From: Limobrevibacterium gyesilva
GTDB taxonomy: Bacteria; Pseudomonadota; Alphaproteobacteria; Acetobacterales; Acetobacteraceae
Assembly: GCF_025989185.1 (NCBI RefSeq)
Contig: NZ_JAPDNT010000017.1
Coordinates: 1 to 64,000 of the forward strand
DNA length: 64,000 bases
Direction: 5' to 3'
Shown here: positions 24,068 through 32,406 of the stretch, piece by piece
How positions within the stretch are numbered: the first letter of the stretch is position 1
Layout: each line of letters opens with the position of its first letter
The notes under the pieces: generated by a model
What the model was told of the DNA's origin: nothing
Seen by the model: only the letters and a program-made list of their open reading frames with translations
Database searches by the model: none
Translations under genes and position numbers: made by a program

Positions 24068-25053
24068 AACGTCGCGACGTCGTCCGGGCTCTGCTGACGC
24101 CGGATCACATCGATGAGCCGGATGAAGCCGCCGAGAAGCCTGCCCGTATCGCCTCACCCGCGGTGCGGGCCATGGGGTTGGAAATCGGCCGGCTGACGGA
24201 CGAGGCGCGTGAGGCGGCGGCGCTGCGTAAGCTGCTGGAGAGCGGTGATGCCGTCGTCGCGCTCGATCCGGCTCTGGTCGATCCGTCCTTCGTCTCGGAT
24301 CGCCTATCCCGCACCTCCGATGGCGATTATCGGCGGCTGGTCGAAAGCATGCGCGACACCGGCCAGCAAGTGCCGATTCTGGTGCGACCTCACCCGGCTC
24401 AAGGCGGGCGGTATCAGATTGCCTATGGCCACCGGCGGCGCGAAGCCGCCGCGGAACTCGGTCTTCAGGTGAAGGCGATCGTTCGCACGCTGTCCGACGC
24501 CGAGTTGATCGTGGCGCAGGGGAAGGAAAATGCCGAACGACGCAATCTGTCGTTCATCGAGCGCGCGCTGTTCGCGGCACATCTGCAGGCAAAGGGGTTT
24601 GATCGATCCACACTGAATGCGGCGCTCGGCGTCCACACCGCGGAGATGACGCGGTTCCTTGCCGTCGCCGCTGCCGTCCCGGCCGATATTGTCCGCGCTA
24701 TCGGTCCTGCGCCGAAGGCCGGACGGCCGCGATGGATGCAACTGGCGACTTATCTTGATCGTGCTGAGGTGATCGAGACGGTCGGACGCATGCTTGCGCA
24801 ACTGTCATTCCGCCAAATGAGCACGGATCGGCGATTTGATGCGGTTATGGCCGCCCTCCGCCAGGCAGCGGAAGGCGGTGATATCGACGTGGTCCGCAAC
24901 CGCCAGGGGGATCCGGTCATCCACGTGGGACGTTCCAGCAAGACCATCAAGTTCACGGTGGATGAACGGGTGGCGCCGATGCTCGGCCAGTTCATTCTTC
25001 AGCATCTTCCTGAACTTGTTCAACGCTTTGAGGACGACGCGGCCCCGTCTTAG
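24064..25053 (+). CDS. repB: RepB, ParB-type centromere-binding protein (repABC family)
   Basis: 329 residues from the ATG at 24064 overlapping the repA stop. The GTG at 24049 is less likely. The start MKRRDVVRALLTPD carries the RepA-interaction segment. The ParB CTPase box appears as GGRYQIAYGHRRREAAAELG followed by ENAERRNLSFIERALFAAHL, with a central HTH (DRSTLNAALGVHTAEMTRFL) that reads parS. The C-terminal dimer domain is present. No repC follows, unlike standard repABC operons. Confidence 0.95.
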   Translation: MKRRDVVRALLTPDHIDEPDEAAEKPARIASPAVRAMGLEIGRLTDEAREAAALRKLLESGDAVVALDPALVDPSFVSDRLSRTSDGDYRRLVESMRDTGQQVPILVRPHPAQGGRYQIAYGHRRREAAAELGLQVKAIVRTLSDAELIVAQGKENAERRNLSFIERALFAAHLQAKGFDRSTLNAALGVHTAEMTRFLAVAAAVPADIVRAIGPAPKAGRPRWMQLATYLDRAEVIETVGRMLAQLSFRQMSTDRRFDAVMAALRQAAEGGDIDVVRNRQGDPVIHVGRSSKTIKFTVDERVAPMLGQFILQHLPELVQRFEDDAAPS

Positions 25054-25609
25054 CTTGTCTTCATCAGCTATCTGGCAAATCGAGTTCGGAGGCACCGGCA
25101 TCCGCGGCCTCCGGTGTGCTGCCAATGCCCGTGAGCTGTGGACTCTGGTGAGTGGCGACCCAGTGGCGGCGGCTTGCCAGAGCGGGTGTAATCGGGTGGA
25201 CTCTGGTGATGCCTTCTTTCCGCGAGCTGCGTTGGAGGTGCTCCTACGCCGAGCGACGACCTTCCCCGTTGTTTCATCCTGATAAGCCTGGTTGCTGACC
25301 TGTCGCACGTACTTGATGGGCGGGCATCACGGCTCGACGCGCCCCGATGAGTTGCCTGACATTGCCACCAGCGAGAGCAGGATGCCCTGCGGAAAGCTGA
25401 GTCTAGCCGCTGGTACAGGCATTGCCGTGTTCCTAGCGCCCTGGCCGCCAGTCTGAGAGGCTGTCGGCGGCCAAGCTCGGGCCACGGTAATGTGGACTTT
25501 GGTGAGCCGCTCGCCAGCGGCGAACAACAATCCGCTGCGCAGGTCCACGCCTAAGTGTGGACTTTGGTGAGCTACAGGACGTGCCCGATCAAAGGCGGCC
25601 GTTTGCGGA
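25054..25609. other. Probable oriV: plus-oriented iterons
   Basis: Four near-identical 14-mers: GTGGACTCTGGTGA at 25138 and 25196, and GTGGACTTTGGTGA at 25492 and 25557. More copies lie on the other side of the replication gene (26595-26786). Their presence on both sides of an initiator gene is typical of iteron-controlled origins. No incA-like RNA or repC was found between repB and here, and no protein-coding gene is evident. Confidence 0.8.
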
Positions 25610-26557
25610 TCAGCGAATCGCGATCACACGTGGTGCGACAGGTGGACGGCTTGGCTTCAAGATGACGCCCGCCTCGACCACTTCGACGTTCGCGGCGGGA
25701 TACACCGCAAGGGCCAGTTGCAGGGTATCGCGCCATTTGTGCTTGAAGTGGTGCAGTTCCTTGAAGCCCGCCCCGAACTGTCCCTTGAGCGCTTTCCAGG
25801 TGATGAGTTTCGGGCTGCTCAATACGTGCAGCCGATAGGCCAGCCACAGATAGGCGTCGAGCGCTGCTGGGTTGTTGTTGATTGCACGGATCGCTGCCTC
25901 CTCGAGCGGGACGGGATGGCGTCGGAGCTGCTCAAAGAAGCCTTCGGAGAGTTTGGCTGTTTCGAGTGAGAGGCGACCCTGGGTGTCGTCCGGATCTTCT
26001 ATGAACAGAGCCCGATCGACGATCGATTGATTGATCAAGCCCGCGGACTTCCCTCCTTGCAAATGGAAGGTGAGACGGCAGCGACTGATCCTTTCGGCCT
26101 GCTCTTTCACAAGCTTGCCGGTTCGCCCGCCCACTGATACGCCGATTCGCCGCAGCCAGTCGCGCAGCGAGCGGCCCAGTTCTACCTCGCGCGAGCCCGT
26201 CTTGAGGGCTTCGGTCTGCAGATAAAGCAGGATGAGCCTTGCATGGCTGCCAAACGGCACGCCGACCCACTCAAGCGGCCCGTCATCGCTGCTCGGCCGC
26301 CTGCCGGGTTCGACGACCAGCCTGACCCGCTCTGCTGCGATTTCCCAAGGTACATCGTCGCCAAGTTTGCGATGGGGCAGCGCGCATTGCGCCCATCCGG
26401 AGTAGACGAAATTGAGTGCGCCGTCTTCATCGCCCATATAGAGCGCTGCAGTCTCGACGAGGCTACGGTCATGGCCGGCTTCAAGAGCGCCGCCTTTCCC
26501 ACGTGCCTCCATGATGTCGTGGATTGTTCCCATCACCGCATTTCCGACTCGTGGCAT
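25610..26557 (-). CDS. Iteron-type plasmid replication protein (plasmid-encoded RepA, RepA_C family)
   Basis: About 315 residues from MPRVGNAVMGTIHDIMEARG (ATG 26557; alternatives 26566 and 26533). The frame is open up to 26713, but that part overlaps iterons and lacks homology. Family features: SGWAQCALPHRKLGDD, WVGVPFGSHARLILLYLQTE, LGRSLRDWLRRIGVSVGGR (winged-helix region) and AYLWLAYRLHVLSSPKLITW. It is convergent to repA/repB and flanked by matching iterons, so it is the likely initiator. No Shine-Dalgarno sequence is obvious. Confidence 0.85.
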   Translation of the reverse strand: MPRVGNAVMGTIHDIMEARGKGGALEAGHDRSLVETAALYMGDEDGALNFVYSGWAQCALPHRKLGDDVPWEIAAERVRLVVEPGRRPSSDDGPLEWVGVPFGSHARLILLYLQTEALKTGSREVELGRSLRDWLRRIGVSVGGRTGKLVKEQAERISRCRLTFHLQGGKSAGLINQSIVDRALFIEDPDDTQGRLSLETAKLSEGFFEQLRRHPVPLEEAAIRAINNNPAALDAYLWLAYRLHVLSSPKLITWKALKGQFGAGFKELHHFKHKWRDTLQLALAVYPAANVEVVEAGVILKPSRPPVAPRVIAIR

Positions 26558-26594
26558 TGACCACATTCTGTAGTTTGAACTGGTTGCTGTCACC

Positions 26595-26786
26595 GTGGAC
26601 TGTGGTGAGGAAGCTATTGGAATAGCTATTTGTGATTCTTTATTAGCTTGTTCACCAGGGTCCACGGGATAAGTCCGGCAAACGCTTGATTTGCCGTCAA
26701 CGCGCCGCACCAAGGTCCACAGGCGGCGTCACCAGAGTCCACACCGGAGCTCTGGATAAGCGGGCCCTCCGGCTCACCAGAGTCCA
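26595..26786. repeat. Iteron cluster upstream of the replication gene
   Basis: GTGGACTGTGGTGA at 26595 (plus) is followed by minus-oriented copies at 26652 (TCACCAGGGTCCAC), 26706 (CACCAAGGTCCAC), and 26727 and 26773 (both TCACCAGAGTCCAC). With the four copies at 25138-25570 this makes nine. The array covers the promoter of the replication gene, so initiator autorepression is likely, and it abuts the ccdA promoter. Confidence 0.8.
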
Positions 26787-26881
26787 CGACATCGTTGGCC
26801 GACTCGACTCTGGCTGTGAGACGGGTGGAATGCGGTTCGTGGCATGTGTATATTGCACGGGCAAATTGGTGGATACGACCC

Positions 26882-27151
26882 ATGCTTCCCATGCCATTCG
26901 ACCAGAAGGCGCGCAAACAGACGGTCAGCCTGACGGTGAACAGCGACCTCTACGCCAAGGCCCGAAATGCCGGCATCAACGTGTCTCGCGTCGCCGAGAA
27001 GGCGCTGGCCGAGGAGCTCGGGGCCAGGCAGGCCGAAGCGCTGCGCGCCGAGATCAGGCAGGACATGGATGCGCTCGCCCGCTACGTGGCCGAGCATGGT
27101 GATCCGGCGGCGGAACTCCGGGAGATGTTTGCCGCTGACCATGCAGCATGA
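26882..27151 (+). CDS. ccdA: CcdA-type antitoxin
   Basis: 89 residues from 26882 (86 if the ATG at 26891 is used). The N-terminal ribbon-helix-helix strand is ARKQTVSLTVNSDLYAKARN and the GINVSRVAEKALAEELG helix follows; the disordered C-terminal toxin-binding part ends AAELREMFAADHAA. CcdA binds its promoter and neutralises CcdB. The stop overlaps ccdB by 11 bp. It lies next to the origin, so it serves plasmid maintenance. Confidence 0.92.
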   Translation: MLPMPFDQKARKQTVSLTVNSDLYAKARNAGINVSRVAEKALAEELGARQAEALRAEIRQDMDALARYVAEHGDPAAELREMFAADHAA

Positions 27152-27452
27152 CGTGTTCGCGAATCCGGCGCCTCGGAGCCGCGGGCCGTTCCCGTTCATC
27201 GCCGTGCTGCAGGCGGACCTGGCCGAGGAAGGCCGGGGACGAATCGTCGCGCCGATGGCGCCGCGTTCGGGCATGCCGACGGCGGCCGGAAGGCTCCTTC
27301 CGGTCGTCCAGCACGCGGGAGCGGAGTATCTGCTGGCAGTCGAACTGATGACGTCGATCCCCAAGGCGGAGCTTCGCCGGCCCCTGGGCTCGATCGCCGC
27401 GCACCGGGACCAGATTACGCGGGCGCTGGATTGGTTGTTCACCGGGGTTTGA
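27141..27452 (+). CDS. ccdB: CcdB-type gyrase toxin
   Basis: 103 residues, normal for CcdB. MQHDVFANPAPRSRGPFPFI and VLQADLAEEGRGRIVAPM are the conserved N-terminal strands, and RRPLGSIAAHRDQITRALDW with a final LFTGV is the C-terminal helix that contacts gyrase. Probably active. It is translated with ccdA through the 11-bp overlap. Confidence 0.92.
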   Translation: MQHDVFANPAPRSRGPFPFIAVLQADLAEEGRGRIVAPMAPRSGMPTAAGRLLPVVQHAGAEYLLAVELMTSIPKAELRRPLGSIAAHRDQITRALDWLFTGV

Positions 27453-27506
27453 GGCGCTTCGCTTTGGCCGCTCACGGCGCTGCGCGCCCTATGCGTGGGA
27501 GCCCGT

Positions 27507-28928
27507 TCAGCCGTTCTTGTCCCCGTGGGCGCGGAACAGTTTTTCGGTGACGTTGTTGCGCCAGAGCTCGGCGGGACGCAGGTAGCCGAGGGCCACTTCG
27601 GTGGATTTGTGCCGGGTCTGGCGCATCAGCTCGGCGAGGCCGGCGCCCTGGTCGGCGGCGGCGGTGGCCAGGCCGGCGCGCAGCGAGTGGCCGGAATACA
27701 GGGCCGGGTCGAGCCCGGCGGCTGCGGCGGCCTGCTTGACCAGGCGGGCGACCGCCTTGTCCGAGAGTTTTGCCCCGGTCGGCTTTCCCGCCTTGGTGAC
27801 GGCGCAGAACAGCGGCCGCTGGGCGCGGGCGGACGGGCTGGCGGTCCAGTCCAGGTCGGCGGCAAGGTGGCGGTGCGCCAGCCAGGCTTCGAGGGCGGCG
27901 GAAGGGCAGAATCCCGGCTCGTCCGGGTTGGCGCAGACGGCGACCAGCTGGCCGGCGCCGTGCGGGTCGGTCTTCGAGCGTCGCAGCAGCAGGCGCAGGC
28001 CGCGGCCGGGCACGATCTCGACGTCGCCCAGCGCCAGCCCGACCAGTTCCGAGCGCCGCAGCGCCGCGCCGAAGCCGAGCAGCAGCATGGCGCGCTGGCG
28101 GGCACCCAGTGCCTCGCGGGCCACGATGGCCTGGCGGGCACCCGGTGCCGCGCCGGCCACGCTGGCCGGACGGGTCAGGCTCGCCTCGCCGGCCACGTTG
28201 GCCCCGCCGGAGGCGGCAACGGACAGAAGCATGGGCCGCAACACGGCGGGCACGGCCGGGGCGGCCTGGCGGCGCGGGCGGGTGCCCTTGGCCCGGGTGA
28301 TGCCGTCGATGACCATGGCCAGCCTGGGGTGGCGCAGGTCGAGCGAGATGCCGGCCAGCAGATGGGCGGTGCGGATCGCCGCCAGGTGCACGCGCAGGGT
28401 GCTGACGGCGAGGCCGTCATCGGCGCGGCGGACGGCGTACATGGCGACGGTGTCGGGATCGCCGGCGAGCGGCTCGCGGCCGAGCGACCGGCACCAGGCG
28501 GAGAAGGCCTGCCAGGCCGAGCGGTAAGCGCGCCTGGTGCCGTCGCCGCGGGCGCGGCTGGCATAGACGGCGGCGCGCGCGGTTAAGTCGCCGAGTTCCG
28601 CCGCCCGGGCGCCGTCCGGGATCTCCAAGGGGCCGAGCAGGTCGGTGTCCAGGCGGTATTTTTCCCGCCCCGTGGCGGCGGCGGCGGCGAGCGAGGCGCC
28701 GGGCGCGGGCGGCGGATCGGTTTCCCGAGGGCAAGCCCCGTCCGTCGACACGGGCGGGGGGCGGGGCGGAGCGGGCGAAGGTTCCGGCGGCGTCAGAAGC
28801 TGGAAGGCCCGCGGAGGGAGGGGAGGTGCGTCGCCGGTCCCCGCCATCGCCGGCGCGCCGGCCGCGTGCGGCCACGCTTGGCGCGGCGCGGCGTGCGGAT
28901 CGGGGTCTGGCTCGACGGGGGCGTTCAT
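27507..28928 (-). CDS. Tyrosine recombinase with Ala/Gly-rich inserts
   Basis: 473 residues. The N-terminal 100 residues are Pro/Ala-rich and probably disordered. The core-binding domain follows (GTRRAYRSAWQAFSAWCRSL). The catalytic domain shows Arg I in ALRRSELVGLALGDV, HxLR in YSGHSLRAGLATAAADQG, the second His in RQTRHKSTEVALGY and Tyr in LGYLRPAELW. An unusual 40-residue Ala/Gly segment sits before box I, made of imperfect repeats. Placed after ccdAB at the replication region, it may resolve multimers. The C-terminus ends near the ccdB stop, in convergent orientation. Confidence 0.9.
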   Translation of the reverse strand: MNAPVEPDPDPHAAPRQAWPHAAGAPAMAGTGDAPPLPPRAFQLLTPPEPSPAPPRPPPVSTDGACPRETDPPPAPGASLAAAAATGREKYRLDTDLLGPLEIPDGARAAELGDLTARAAVYASRARGDGTRRAYRSAWQAFSAWCRSLGREPLAGDPDTVAMYAVRRADDGLAVSTLRVHLAAIRTAHLLAGISLDLRHPRLAMVIDGITRAKGTRPRRQAAPAVPAVLRPMLLSVAASGGANVAGEASLTRPASVAGAAPGARQAIVAREALGARQRAMLLLGFGAALRRSELVGLALGDVEIVPGRGLRLLLRRSKTDPHGAGQLVAVCANPDEPGFCPSAALEAWLAHRHLAADLDWTASPSARAQRPLFCAVTKAGKPTGAKLSDKAVARLVKQAAAAAGLDPALYSGHSLRAGLATAAADQGAGLAELMRQTRHKSTEVALGYLRPAELWRNNVTEKLFRAHGDKNG

Positions 28929-29336
28929 GCCGCGAGTCTAGCCGGGGGAAATGACGTCCGTAAATGGCGCTTGTCGGACGGAATCTTTCGCCGGCGCCGG
29001 ACGCGGGGAAAGCGAGCGAGGCAGGCACGGCAAAGACCCACCGGGATACGGACGAAAATTCTTCAGGCTCTTCTGTCTCAGCCGAAAACTTACCAAATCC
29101 CAATAGCCTAATGTCTTCACCCAGGCGGGGTCAGCCGGCCCCCCCGCGGTCACAGTGTCTGCCACGGACCCTGTGGCGGCCTCCAAGGGAGAGGGAGCCA
29201 GCTAGCCGGGCCCGGTCCCCGGTTCGCGCTGGTCCAGTGGACGGCGCAACCGCCGTTGCCTCGCCAGGGCGATGGTGCCTGGCAGCATAATTGACAAATA
29301 TTGCCATTTCTTGCCATGGTGGCGGCGGAGGCTCCC
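28929..29336. other. Gene-free stretch upstream of the recombinase and parD
   Basis: Divergent promoter region between the leftward recombinase and the rightward parD gene. No protein or repeat was recognised. The AT-richer patch at 29288-29315, with repeated TTGCCAT, is the likely parD promoter/operator. Confidence 0.4.
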
Positions 29337-29597
29337 ATGGCAACGATGAATGTGTCACTGCCGGACCCGATGAAGGAGTGGGTCGAGGCGCAGGCCAGGA
29401 CCGGCCGTTACAGCAACGCGAGCGACTATGTGCGCGACCTGATCCGGCGCGACCAGGAGCGGGCGGCCAGGCTGGAAGAGCTGCAACGGCTCATCACCGA
29501 GGGAATTGAAAGTGGGATTAGCACCCGCTCGATCGGCGACATCCTGAAGGCCGCGCGCGCGCAGGCGACGGACGCCGCGCGCGACCATGACGTATAG
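29337..29597 (+). CDS. parD: ParD-type antitoxin
   Basis: 86 residues from the ATG at 29337 with GGAGG upstream. The RHH DNA-binding strand is MNVSLPDPMKEWVEAQART and the family motif is GRYSNASDYVRDLIRRDQER, with a C-terminal tail that would bind ParE. The downstream parE is truncated, so this antitoxin is an orphan here. Confidence 0.9.
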   Translation: MATMNVSLPDPMKEWVEAQARTGRYSNASDYVRDLIRRDQERAARLEELQRLITEGIESGISTRSIGDILKAARAQATDAARDHDV

Positions 29598-29646
29598 GAC
29601 GACCCGGCAAGCCGACCAGGACATCATCGACATCTATCTTCGGGGC
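29587..29646 (+). pseudogene. parE: ParE toxin, N-terminal stub
   Basis: Starts by ATGA-style overlap within parD's end and reads MTYRTTRQADQDIIDIYLRG, the first 20 residues of a ParE toxin. It is then cut by foreign sequence carrying inverted-repeat ends (29647-29776). The remaining 40 codons before a stop have no ParE content, so the toxin is inactive. Confidence 0.8.
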
Positions 29647-29776
29647 TGTAAATCAGCACCGAACTGGGACCCCACCGCAAACTGCGCACAATACTTTGAT
29701 ATTCCAAGCGAAATTTCGTTCGCTGTGGGATCCCGATCGGCGCCGATCGGGACCCTTTCCTTTTGCTGATTTCGCA
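29647..29776. mobile_element. 130-bp element with IS-like inverted ends and a 22-bp palindrome
   Basis: The left end TGTAAATCAGCACC… and the complement of the right end (TGCGAAATCAGC…) are related inverted repeats, both followed by a GGGACCC/GGGTCCC block. A perfect 22-bp palindrome lies at 29731-29752 (half TCCCGATCGGC). It is too small to code for a transposase. It could be a MITE derived from an IS21-like element, or two abutting IS ends. Confidence 0.45.
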
Positions 29777-29829
29777 AGTCGTTTCAGCGCATTGCGGCAG
29801 GTTTGGAGGGGGGCCCCGCTTCGGTGCCG

Positions 29830-29938
29830 TTTTACACGATTCGGCCCGCGGGACAGCAGTGATGGTCATCCGATCGGCTTCGGGACAAACTCGATCGGCA
29901 ATCAGCTCATTCGGCACGAGCGCGAGGATGGATTTCAA
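29830..29938 (-). pseudogene. Possible ISL3-family transposase N-terminal relic
   Basis: From a TTG at 29938 the minus strand reads MKSILALVPNELIADRVCPE and ADRMTITAVPRAESC, which resembles the start of ISL3-family transposases, where a CxxC zinc knuckle would follow; that part is already degenerate. Weak call. Confidence 0.3.
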
Positions 29939-30055
29939 GGATGACCGACATTGTTTCAGGTGGCGAGGTCATCTCTGTCGACGATTCGCTGAACCAGTAC
30001 AAGCGAAACTGCACCGAAAGTGCGGAAGAGCCCCTTTTGCAGGCCGATTGACAGT

Positions 30056-30246
30056 CGGCGAAACCGGCAGCGAATTTCGTGCACCAGCGTCGCACCGATT
30101 CGTGGGAGACGACAACGCCGCGTTCCGCCAAGGAGCAGCTCGACTTCCCGCAGGCTGAGGCTGAAGACGTGGTACAGCCAGACGGCGTGGCTGATGACCT
30201 TGGCGGGGAACCGATGACGGTAGGACGGGTCGGGTTGCGGCTTCAT
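30056..30246 (-). pseudogene. IS6-family transposase remnant (frameshifted)
   Basis: From 30246: PSYRHRFPAKVISHAVWLYH and FSLSLREVELLL, then, after a one-base insertion near 30131, the neighbouring frame gives AERGVVVSHESVRRWCTKF. This is the IS6-family N-terminal zinc/HTH region. The catalytic domain is missing. Confidence 0.75.
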
Positions 30247-30541
30247 ACCGCCAGTCTCGCCCGGCTCCGCCCACGCTGCCAGACCTGGTTACCGTGACAA
30301 TGCCCTCTGCCGGTCAGGAAGCAAATCCACCTGAGGCAATGCGTGCTCCTGAACGGTCATAAGGATAGCACCGGGGTGGCGTGAGATGTGCGAGCCATTC
30401 TCGCTGTTTGGGTGGCAATACCGCGGGAATTCCGCAGTGCTTCGCCTCACATGCGCTTCGGATGCATCCGGCCAAATCTGCAGCAGGACTATGCTACCCC
30501 TCCCTCACAACTTCACATGATTGGTCGCAGAACCGCGCGCC
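30247..30541. other. Gene-free stretch
   Basis: No supported ORF. It separates the IS relics from the downstream end of the leftward regulator gene and probably marks the border of the transferred segment. Confidence 0.4.
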
Positions 30542-32119
30542 TCACTCCGGCAGCCCCGCCTTCCGCAACCCATCCGCGAAGGTCGCGAGGTCCTCCGGCC
30601 GGCGGATCGGGAGCCAATCCGCGAGATTGGAGACGCGCAGCGTGGGGTCGAGCTCGCGCAGATGCTTCATCGCGCGCTGCGCCTCGTCCGGCCGACCCGC
30701 GAGCGCATGGCTTGCCGCGATGACACTGACGACCATCAGGAAGCTCGGCAACTCCCGGAAGGCTTTCTCCGCCCACGACGACGCGGCGTCGAAGCGCCCC
30801 GCGAACAGATGCGCCGCCGCCAGTCCGGCCTGCATGCGATAGAGCTCGGGGTCGAGTGGGCTCAGCCTCATGGCGCGCGCGAAGTGCTCGATGGCGGCGT
30901 CCGGCTCGCCGTTCCAGGTCCGTAGGAATCCGGCGAGGAACGAGGCCGACGCGAGATTGGGATTGAGCACGAGCGCCCGGTCGAGCAAGGCGATGCCGCC
31001 GGCTATGTCATCGGTGAGGTGGGCGAGCGCATGCCCGCCGCGGCTGAGCGCGACCGCATCGTCCCGGCCCAGGTCGACGGCCCGGCGCGCCAGGCGGGCG
31101 CCCTCGGCGATCTCGCCTGGGCGGTCGGTCATCCAGCCGTTGACCTTGCGCCAGAAATAGCACCACGCCGCCATCGCATAGGCCGACGCGAAATTCGGGT
31201 CGCGCATGAGCGCGTGGTTGAACTGGCCGAGCGCCGCGTCGATCGACTCCCTGGATCCCAGATGGAGGTGCGCCATGCCGCGCAGATAGTTGTCGTAGGC
31301 ATCGAGGCTTTCGGTTGGCTTGCGCTGCGCGCGCTCGATCTCGGCCCGCTCGAGCTGCGGCGCGATCGCGCCGACGACGGCCTCGGTGACCTGATCCTGC
31401 AGCTCGAAAATATCGCCGAGCGCGCCTTCGAAGCGCTCGGCCCACAGATGCGCCCCAGTGGTCGCATCGATCAGCTGCCCGGTGATGCGCACCTTGTGCG
31501 TCGCCTTGCGCACGCTGCCTTCCAGCACATAGCGCACGCCGAGCTCGCGGCCGACCTGTTTCACGTCGACCGCGCGGCCTTTGTAAGTGAAGCTCGAATT
31601 GCGTGCGATCACGAACAGCCAGCGAATGCGCGACAAGGCCGTGATGATGTCCTCTACCACGCCGTCAGTGAAATACTCCTGCTCGATGTCGCCGCTTAGG
31701 TTCAGGAACGGGAGCGCGGCGATCGAGGGCCTGTCGGGGAGGGCCGGCGCCTCTGCGATGGTCTTGCCCGGTGCGTCGGGCTCGGTGCTGGCCACGGCGC
31801 AGCGACTGGCGATCTCGCTGACGTCGCCGACGAACCGGAACCCCTTGCGGGCGATCGTTCGAAGCAGGCGCTGATTCTGCCCGCTGTCGCCGATGGCCTT
31901 GCGCGCCGCGTTGATGTGACTGGTCAGGGTCGATTCAGAGACGATCCGCCCGGCCCACACGGCATCCAGGAGCTCGTCCTTGCTGACGACGTGCTCGCGG
32001 CTCCGCACCAGATGGAGCAGCAGGTCGAAGACCTGCGGCCCGACGGCGATCCGCCGGGCGCTGCGCGTGAGCTCCCGCCGGTCCGAGTCGATCACGTAGT
32101 CCTCGAACGCGTACCGCAC
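30542..32119 (-). CDS. Winged-helix/TPR transcriptional regulator (CadC/adenylate-cyclase-like)
   Basis: 525 residues. Residues 1-95 form an OmpR/PhoB-type winged helix (RELTRSARRIAVGPQVFDLL, VSESTLTSHINAARKAIGDS, LLRTIARKGFRFVGDV). Then a TolB-like domain common in these proteins (RPSIAALPFLNLSGDIEQEY, GRELGVRYVLEGSVRKATHK). The C-terminal half has several TPR repeats (NPNLASASFLAGFLRTWNGE, DAAIEHFARAMRLSPLDPEL). No membrane segment is evident. It is transcribed divergently from the reductase-cupin genes, so it likely controls them. Confidence 0.88.
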   Translation of the reverse strand: MRYAFEDYVIDSDRRELTRSARRIAVGPQVFDLLLHLVRSREHVVSKDELLDAVWAGRIVSESTLTSHINAARKAIGDSGQNQRLLRTIARKGFRFVGDVSEIASRCAVASTEPDAPGKTIAEAPALPDRPSIAALPFLNLSGDIEQEYFTDGVVEDIITALSRIRWLFVIARNSSFTYKGRAVDVKQVGRELGVRYVLEGSVRKATHKVRITGQLIDATTGAHLWAERFEGALGDIFELQDQVTEAVVGAIAPQLERAEIERAQRKPTESLDAYDNYLRGMAHLHLGSRESIDAALGQFNHALMRDPNFASAYAMAAWCYFWRKVNGWMTDRPGEIAEGARLARRAVDLGRDDAVALSRGGHALAHLTDDIAGGIALLDRALVLNPNLASASFLAGFLRTWNGEPDAAIEHFARAMRLSPLDPELYRMQAGLAAAHLFAGRFDAASSWAEKAFRELPSFLMVVSVIAASHALAGRPDEAQRAMKHLRELDPTLRVSNLADWLPIRRPEDLATFADGLRKAGLPE

Positions 32120-32406
32120 GTCGCCCTCTCATCGCCATGGCCGGCAAGCCATTGATAGCACGGTGATCATCGCCGACGCTCGCGCGGGTTGTCGCGCCGG
32201 TAAAGTAAGCGGAAACTGCCGGAACAGCGGGGCGCTTTCTTCGCTCGTTTTGCTCTCTTGTCCCGCTGTCTTGGACGGAAACGCAAGCGAAATTCAATCG
32301 CGCCTCAAGGCCGCCACAAGGCTTTCCGGCCGCCGGTCCGGCATCCTTTGCCGCGTCGAATACGACACAACTGACACTCCCTTGCATACCCTTGGAGGGC
32401 AAACTC
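32120..32406. promoter_or_regulatory. Divergent promoter region between the TPR regulator and reductase gene
   Basis: 287 bp without ORF between the divergent genes. GGAGGG at 32394-32399 is the ribosome binding site of the reductase gene. No clear operator palindrome was picked out. Confidence 0.4.

Noticed and set aside
29624-29829. Continuous minus-strand protein from 29938 to 29624
   Set aside because: Only the first 35 residues look like a transposase; the rest reads through IS ends and a palindrome.
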